In this document: piece after piece, positions 56,901-64,000 of the stretch | Position numbering within the stretch: position 1 is the first letter of the stretch | Layout: every line of letters starts with the position of its first letter | Assembly (NCBI RefSeq): GCF_963678635.1 | Contig: NC_087068.1 | Coordinates: 10,982,027-11,046,026 of the forward strand | Source: Symsagittifera roscoffensis | Lineage: Eukaryota; Xenacoelomorpha; Acoela; Convolutidae | Direction of reading: 5' to 3' | DNA: 64,000 nucleotides | Notes under the pieces: generated by a model | Database searches by the model: none | Told to the model about the DNA's origin: nothing | Seen by the model: the letters and a program-made list of their open reading frames with translations, nothing else | Position numbers and translations under genes: made by a program

Positions 56901-59900
56901 TTCAACTTCTTTCTTGTCTTTCGAAACGGAGTCTGGTTTGGAAACATCTCTCTCAGAGTCCGCAGTAAAATCAGATTTGTTTATATTGACCATATCCGAA
57001 AGATCTTTTTCACTGCCTTGATCTTGTTTTTCTTCATCAGAAGATGAATCACTTTCTTGGTGAACACCTTGATGTTTGATGATACCTTTTGCGTCATCTA
57101 TTACAATATCATCATCTGTGATTTTAAAATTTTCATATTCTCGCTTTATTGATGAGTCAGACTCTTCGTGTTTTTCGAAGTCTAGCGTACCAATGGCAGT
57201 TTCTTTGATCGCTTTGTTGTCTTCGAGTTGAACTTTCAAACTATCAGATTCTTGTTGATCTGAATCAACTGAATATTCCAACTGTTTCTGACCCTTCGAA
57301 CCAGCTTCTATTTCATTGGAACCTAGAGATCCATTTGCTTCTTCGACAGGTACAACTGCATGGTGTAAGATATCATCTTCCGACTCAATAGGAGACTCCA
57401 AATGCCTGCCAGATTTTAAATGATCGTCATCTTCCTCGACTCTAAAGCTCGTATCTAGTTCAGTAGCAGGCACAGCCGCATGTTTCAGTTCTCCGTCGCT
57501 GTCAGATTCAAAAGTAGAATCATAGTCATTGCTTTGATTATTGCTGGCAGCTTCTTTGCTTTGATTCATTTGATTCAGCACGTTTGTCGGAGCATTTGCT
57601 TCTTTTAGGACACCATCTTCTGATTCGACTGATGAATCAAGTTCTTTCTTCTGGTTGTTTTCAGCTTCTTGATTTTGATTGGTAGGTGTGCTCAAATTTT
57701 GAACATCATCATCTTCATCTGACAGAGTGGCTGTTTTCCAGCCTTCATTTTCCGATTCCATCGCTAAACCAGATTTGTTGACGTGAATAAGGTCCGAGTT
57801 CTCTTCATCGCTAAGTTGTTCTGGCGTTTTCTTTAATTCAAGATGTTTATCAATTGAAGCTTGCTCGTTTTCAATCAGATCGGATTCTTTTAACGAGGCA
57901 ACGTCTTTGGATTTTTGAGAAACCAGATCACTGGCGTTTGTTTCTTCCACTGGGACAACTGCATTCTTTAAAAGATCATCTTCACTTTCAGCTAATGATT
58001 CAGATTCCCTGCTTTTAGCGAAGTCAGAATTGGCAATAACAGCCTCCGTAATTGCTCCGTTGTCTTCAGGCTTAATGGGCATTTCTTCGGGTACGTTTTT
58101 CTCGCTATCTACAAAAGAATCAAAATCTTTGCTGCGATTCAATTCATCATTTTTGTCTGATATTTCGTCACTTCTGTTCATTTGATCAATTGGAGCAGCA
58201 TCTGCGCTTAATACACCAGGTTCAGTTTCGTTTGAAGAATTGACTTTATCTTCACTTATATCGTTCGAGGAATCCTTATTGAATGATACGTTTACATAAG
58301 GCATATCAGGTTCCAAACTGGGCTTTTCAGAGTCGCTGATTTCTTCACGAGAGTCTTCTTTGCTAACATCTACTTTGTTTTCAGAGTCAGAACTAGCTTC
58401 CACGTTTGATTTATTTATGTTCACCATGTCTGAAAGATCATCTTCATTATCTGATCTTTCAACAGCAGACAAAGCATTGAGATCCCCAAATTTTTCATCG
58501 TTGGAAGAATTTGCTTCTTCGTTTTCAGACGACTCTTTAAGATCCTTGCCAATTTCATCGGACACGTTGATTACTTTAACTGTTTTCACCACTTCCCTCA
58601 AAACTTCTACCTCCGAATTAACAGACGATTCCAACTTTTTGTCAGCTTCGTTGCTCTTTTCAGGCTCTAAAACGGAAACAACTGCTTCTTTAAATTCATC
58701 TCCAACCTCTGACTCAAAAGTGGAATCCAATTGGTCCTCAGATCTCTCTTTGATGTCATCGTGAGTTTCAGTGCTATCGTTACTCTTGTTCATTTCAGAA
58801 ACTGGAACAACAGCAGCTCCTAGGAGTCCGTCTTCCGATTCATCTGAAGAATCTTCGACATCTTTAGCATGACTCGACTTGGATTTTTCATCTTTACTCT
58901 CTTGTTTTGTGTTCTGTACCAAATTGAATTCAACACATTGATCCGACGTGTTCGATTCCGATTCAAAAGTTGAATTTGCTTCTCTGGATTGATGAATGTG
59001 ATCGTTTGCAGAATCCTCGGTAGCATGCAGTACATCAGACTGAACTGGAATTTGGAATTTGTTCTTTTGCGTCTTCTGGTCTTTTTCAAATTCTTCGTTC
59101 GAATCATCGGAATCTTTCTCGGAATCCAACTTTGTTTCGGATGCACTTATAACAGAATCAACTTTCAATTGCTCTCTTATTAGGTCTTCGTTGCTAGTAT
59201 CTCCTTTATTTTCAGAGTCAGAACTAGGTTCCACGTTTGGTTTGTCGATGTTCGTCTTTTCTGAAAGATCGTCTTTATTATCTGATCTTTCAACAGCAGA
59301 CAAAGCATTGAGATTCCCAAATTCTTCATCGTTGGAAAAATTTGATTCTTCGTTTTCAGACAACTCTTTAAGATCTTTGGCAATTTCATTGGATACGTTG
59401 ATTACTTCAACTGTTTTCACCACTTCCCTCAAAACTTCTAGCTCCGAATTAACAGACGATTCCAACTTTTTGTCAGCTTCGTTGCTCTTTTCAGGCTCTA
59501 AAACGGAAACAACTGCTTCTTTAAATTCATCTCCAACCTCTGACTCAAAAGTGGAATCCAATTGGTCCTCAGATCTCTCTTTCATGTCATCGTGAGTTTC
59601 AGTGCTATCGTTACTCTTGTTCATTTCAGAAACTGGAACAACTGCTGCTCCTAGGAGTCCGTCTTCCGATTCATCTGAAGAATCTTCGACATCTTTAGCA
59701 TGACTCGATTTGGATTTTTCATCTTCACTCTCTTGTTTTGTGTTCTGTACCAAATTGAATTCAACACATTGATCCGGCGTGTTCGATTCCGATTCAAAAG
59801 TTGAATTTGCTTCTCTGGATTGATGAATGTGATCGTCTGCAGAATCCTCGGTAGCATGCAGTACATCAGACTGAACTGGAATTTGCGTGTTCTGGTCTTT

Positions 59901-62720
59901 TTCAAATTCTTCGTTCGAATCATCGGAATCCAGTTTTGTTTCGGGTGCATTTTTAACAGAATCAGCTTTCAGTTGTTCTGTAATCAAGTTCTCAATTTGC
60001 ACGTTTCTAGAGTCAGGTGAAACGAACTCAAATTTTTCTTCCTCGGAAAAGGTCGAATCAGTTGTATATGATGAATCACCCGATTTTGAAATTTTTTCAA
60101 TGCCTTCTGAGTTTTCAACATTTGATTTAATCTTTTCGCTTTTGTCGTCATTAATAGTTGAAATATCAGTTAAATCTTTTTCGTTGTTGACTTCAATATC
60201 TTCTTTTACTTCCGCATCTTGTTTTTCTGAGACGCTTCTATCGTCTTCACTTCGCATGTCACTTGACCTTTGAAGCGAGATTTGAACAAATGAATCTTCT
60301 TTTTCTTGTTGTTTGTTGTTCTTTTCACTTTCATTCACAGATCTTAGCCGATCTTCCTTTTCGGCATAAGTTGCAATTTGTTCAACGTTTGTACCAATTA
60401 GATGCTCGTTCTCAGCCGCTTGTTCGATAGAGCTTGTTTCTGATTGGTTAGAAACATCAAATTTATTCTCGATGTCTTCTTGGTTGCTGTTTTCGAAACT
60501 TGTTTCTTGCTTCACTTCAGAAGTATTTATGATTTCATCGCCTTCGAACGTCGAATCAGAGGCATCGGAATCACTTTCTATGTCAACTTCATTTTCATGC
60601 TTTTCAAAACTTTGTTCAACTTTTTCAACCGATTCTTTCAAAATATCAGCTGATTCTCGCGAAATGTTTTGTTCATTCATACCGTCTATTTTGACACCCG
60701 ACTCCAACCGTTTAGCTGTTGAATCAATAGCAACGGGTATATTATCCTCATCAACCCCGCTGTTTGATTTATTTTTATTTTCAATATCCTGAAAAGAGCT
60801 ATCGGCTGATTTTACACCTTCAGAATCTGTTTCCCACGAAGATTTCGTATCGTTCGCCTTTTCTTCAACACTGAAAGTGCCATTGATGACGTCATGTTCC
60901 TGGATGTTCTCGTCAGCCAATGGCGTTTTAGCAGAAGTTTCTGCCTCTATTTCTTCTTTAACAGCGTCAAAGCTTTGATGTCTCATTAAACTCATTGCCG
61001 TCGCTGCAGTTGAAATTGGTTCTGTGTCATCCGACTCCAAAACCGAAGGCTCCTCGCGGATCACGGAAAGTTCCATTGGTTCGCTTACGTCATCATAACT
61101 CAAAACCGCACTCGATGACATAACTTTATTAGCCGGTGAGGCATTCACCTCTTCGTCCGAGTCGCTTAATGTCCTCTCGGAATCTGAGTCGTCCTTTTTC
61201 TCACTTGCTTCATCCTCTGATTGCCGACTGATGACTTCAAACGTATCCTGATTGGTCGAAATTGACTCATCTGCTTCGATTTCAAAATTTCCCTCCAATC
61301 GGTCCAACGACGAGTACTCAGTATCTTCGGCTGTTTGTCTCGGTTTTACTGTTTGAACCGTCGTTTCGTCCGAGTTGCTGTAAGCGTTCGTCTCGGTTAC
61401 TGTTTGTGATTCAGTTTGGAGTTGGAGGCCAGTTGAGTTCTCAACGGATTCCTCCGCTGATTTTTGACCTATGTCCTCAGATTCTTCTTCGCTGACCTCG
61501 GCGGAGACAGGAAGAGCTTTCTTGAAATGTTCTTCTTCTTGACTCTAGACAAGTAACTTCTATATGAGACTTGAATTATGAAATTTGATTTTTTTTTGTG
61601 AATGTATATAAGAGTGTAGTTAAATGATTAAGAAATGGAAACTCGTTTAGGAGTATGGTCCCATTCAAAACCTCGTTTAGAAGTACGGTCCCGTAAACAT
61701 ACCAATGATCACATATAAAAATCAAACAAAAAATTTTAAAGGTAGTTTCGCCAGTGAATTGAGTTTTGCCAGTGAATTGACAATTTCGATAATTCCATTT
61801 TAAGAAATTTATAGGCAAATCTATCGAAGAAATCTTTACAATTTTCCTTTTGTTTTCATCCACTTGAAGTACTTCAATAGGATCGGCGGGACCACACTTC
61901 TAAACGAGCTTTTGAATGTGACTCATCAAAAACGGTGGGACCATACTTCTAAACGAGTACCAAGAAAAACAAAGAAAATATTCTTCTTTAAACTACAATT
62001 TTTTCCGCGTTTTGACTGCTCCTTAAACTATTACAAAAATGTAAAACCAAGAGCACCAATGCCTTAAATCATAGCCAACATGCAATTGGAAAAGTCAAAT
62101 GAACGCAAAGAAACGGAAAAAAGGCAGATTTATTATTATTTTTAAATTTTTCGAATTTCGAAGTATAAAATATATGAACTTAACTCTCTTTGAATTTCAA
62201 GACAAATTTACGATTAACACTTTTTGATAAAATTAACTAAATTTAAGGAGTTGGATCAATAGGTAAAGTTTTGATTCCGCTGGCAATTTTAAAATTTAAA
62301 TTCCACTTTCGAAACTAGAAGTCGTTCACGTTTTTTGCGCCATTTTCACTTTCGTATTTGTAAAGTGCTATTTACCTAACTTTCAGCAGATGAACTTGAA
62401 TTGAACTCAAAAAGTGCATATATACCCAAGAGCATTCAAAGAGCATTTTAAAAGTTTTTCCTGAAAAAAGACACAAAAAAATCACCAAGTCCTATATAAG
62501 AGTCTTCACTGCTTTCATCGAATCTTAATCACGTGTTATCACATAGAAATTTACACAATCGTTATCGTCATTGTTTGAAAGATTTATTTTGAAAATTGTT
62601 TACCTGCTGGGTGCTTTCTGTGATGATAAGATTTGTTTCACTTGGTTCTGCCAATTCACTCTCTGAAGTAGTAGCTAGAGACAGTGGTCTTGCCGTAGTC
62701 GTCTCAACTTCGTCTGGGTT
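50991..62720 (-). CDS. Very large acidic, repeat-rich protein with C-terminal coiled coils (5' incomplete)
   Basis: Exons on minus, all beginning and ending in phase 0: 62720-62604, 61544-53364 (8181 nt, 2727 codons), 52887-52714, 52428-52327, 51674-51492, 51188-50991. All have GT-AG borders (donors GTAAAC, GTAAAT, GTAAGA, GTAAGT, GTCAGT). The giant exon is Glu/Asp/Ser/Lys/Asn-rich, with no globular domain seen, and is probably disordered. It holds a recurring motif of type (E/D)xLxxAVVPVxExN and a recent 277-codon tandem duplication. Its end (DVYKIAERVLREAQEVARESR) and the exons MQQLESMLREVEELELQLGE and SEIEVELAELEEILKQSQ look like coiled coils. The stop TAA overlaps AATAAA, a possible poly(A) signal. 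The start lies upstream of the window's last exons or beyond it. Family not recognised; a cytoskeletal scaffold is a guess based on architecture. Confidence 0.85.
58369..60000 (-). repeat. 831-bp (277-codon) tandem duplication inside giant exon
   Basis: Positions about 58370-59200 and 59201-60000 match at a constant offset of 831 bp, e.g. AACTGCTTCTTTAAATTCATC at 58680 and 59511. Identity is very high in 58600-58990 / 59431-59821. Two 12-bp deletions lie in the upper copy near 59885-59935, so length changes keep the frame. Confidence 0.9.
61641..61962. repeat. Inverted repeat (foldback element) in intron
   Basis: The left arm (61641-61693) has two copies of CTCGTTTAGRAGTAYGGTCCC. The right arm (61886-61962) has two copies of the reverse complement, GGGACCAYACTTCTAAACGAG. 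About 190 bp separate the arms. It lies in the intron between the first two exons of the acidic-protein gene. Confidence 0.8.
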
Positions 62721-64000
62721 CTAAAATTCAGAAGATAAGAATATGTTATTGATAAGGCTATTAATGCTTTAAATTGTAAGATCTGTTTTTTAGCCGGTTT
62801 CAAAAATGTGGTATTATATGTAAGCCCTCTCAGCCGTTATTCGAATTTGAGAAAATCAATTTAAAAAATTTGATAGTCGACACAAATTGGTTTGAATCTT
62901 TTTTTTTCACACTCAATACTTTTCACACTGAAATAAAAGACTGAAATTCGAACCAAAATGTTATGTGATTTTTCAAAATGATGTCTAATTTTAACTGATT
63001 CTCAGTCTGTGAAACAAAACAAATATCAAGACCAGTTTTTCTCGACCGACGCTGAGACAATTTGTTTTAATTTTTGTTCCAGAATTCGAATCCCCTTTCT
63101 CCCCTTTCGTAAAACCAAACCAACCTTTTAAAATGTTTTAGAAATCGGCTGAAGGGCTTTAAAATAATACCTCGTTTGACCCCTACAAGCTTTTTTGAGG
63201 TAGTGAAGTTATTCATTGTTTTATAAGTTAAAACTATTTAAACAGAGTTTGATTTACATCAAATCAAAAAAAAATCGAACAAAGCGGCAATTTAAAATGC
63301 AGACATGCATAATAAATATCCGTTGGCAACTGATTGGACTGCTTCAATCAGAATGTAGGCTATGCCATAAATGTTTTCAATTTGTCAACAGTTCACTAAA
63401 CTTTCTCCGCCACTCGCACAGAAACAAGTTACTCTTCAGTTTTTTTCATAGTTCGACTTCATTAAAAGTAGCTACTGCAGTTCGCTGTGCAAGTAGCACA
63501 CAGTGTTCTGAATACAGTTCAGGCTACAAAGCAGACTTAGCTGGGAAAAACTAGGGGAAATGATAAAAACTGTTTTACAAAATGTATCGCAAATATTTTC
63601 AACACAAAGACGAAGCTTGAAGTTTCGCTTCGCAAACACTAGCGAGAACACGAGAAAAAGCAGCTCTAGAAAGTGCAATAAAATATAAATAAGCCTCGAA
63701 CTAGTACATATTCAGCTAGGTCTAGGAATCCATCTATGACCTAGTGCAATATAGAGATTTTGAGTTTCACGCACTAACCACTCAGCTTCGCACGCTTAAT
63801 CATCGGCAAACACTAGTCACAAGTAAAGCAGCTAGATATGCTAATGAATTGCCAATGCCATTCAGCAAAAGTGGCACCAAAAAAATAGACACAATTTTGC
63901 AAGTAATAATTTGGAATATAACAAACTGAAGGCATCCACACTACCTTTTTATGTAACAAATCGGAAAGCATAAAGCCATATAAATTTATGTTGTTTCAAA
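62721..64000. other. Upstream intron or flank of the acidic-protein gene
   Basis: No further exon with clean borders and coding character was found. Short frames at 63216-63554 (+) and 63472-63678 (-) have no recognisable features. Confidence 0.4.

Noticed and set aside
53383-60792. Many plus-strand ORFs of 60-217 codons, rich in Ser/Phe/Leu
   Set aside because: They are antisense to the giant acidic exon; Glu/Asp/Ser codons reversed give long Ser/Phe/Leu frames by composition.

Overview
This window is nuclear DNA from an animal, most likely an invertebrate. It is AT-rich, its genes have spliceosomal GT-AG introns (one only 82 bp), it carries the metazoan ER-stress kinase PERK, and about half of it is repeats. 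Nothing in the sequence fixes the species, and no prokaryotic-style operons, rRNA, tRNA or CRISPR arrays were seen.

Layout. 1-2.6 kb: two decayed pieces of one non-LTR retrotransposon type in opposite orientations (PHD-finger plus reverse transcriptase on -, C-terminal domain on +). 3.1-7.2 kb (+): a complete three-exon PERK/EIF2AK3-like gene. 9.8-14.9 kb (-): a rotted Ty3/gypsy-type element (5' ORFs, gag with zinc knuckle, DSGA protease, start of RT). 17.8-26.1 kb (+): the most unusual locus, an unrecognised gene that joins a NERD-type (PD-(D/E)XK) nuclease domain to a UvrD-like superfamily 1 helicase. It is split by a frame change at an A9 run and by a mobile element that supplies a stop codon, and its C-terminal motifs lie 5 kb downstream. 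27.9-30.4 kb: a cluster of MITE-like elements. 30.8-42.9 kb (-): a segmental duplication holding two copies of a gene for a secreted/membrane NIDO-domain protein, each broken by different lesions, plus extra copies of its 3' flank. 43-49.8 kb: repeats and a few weak exon candidates. 51-62.7 kb (-): a gene with a single 8.18-kb coding exon for a very acidic, repeat-rich, probably disordered protein, ending in coiled-coil exons.

Running through the window are more than 20 copies or fragments of one 0.53-0.55 kb element. It has a 10-bp inverted repeat that is terminal at the 5' end and subterminal at the 3' end, a 3' hairpin, and inserts between T and T without target-site duplication. These are the hallmarks of Helentron-associated non-autonomous elements (HINE, DINE-1-like). 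A paralogous empty site inside the window supports the boundaries. The elements border or sit inside the helicase locus and the NIDO duplication, and probably drove much of the rearrangement seen here.
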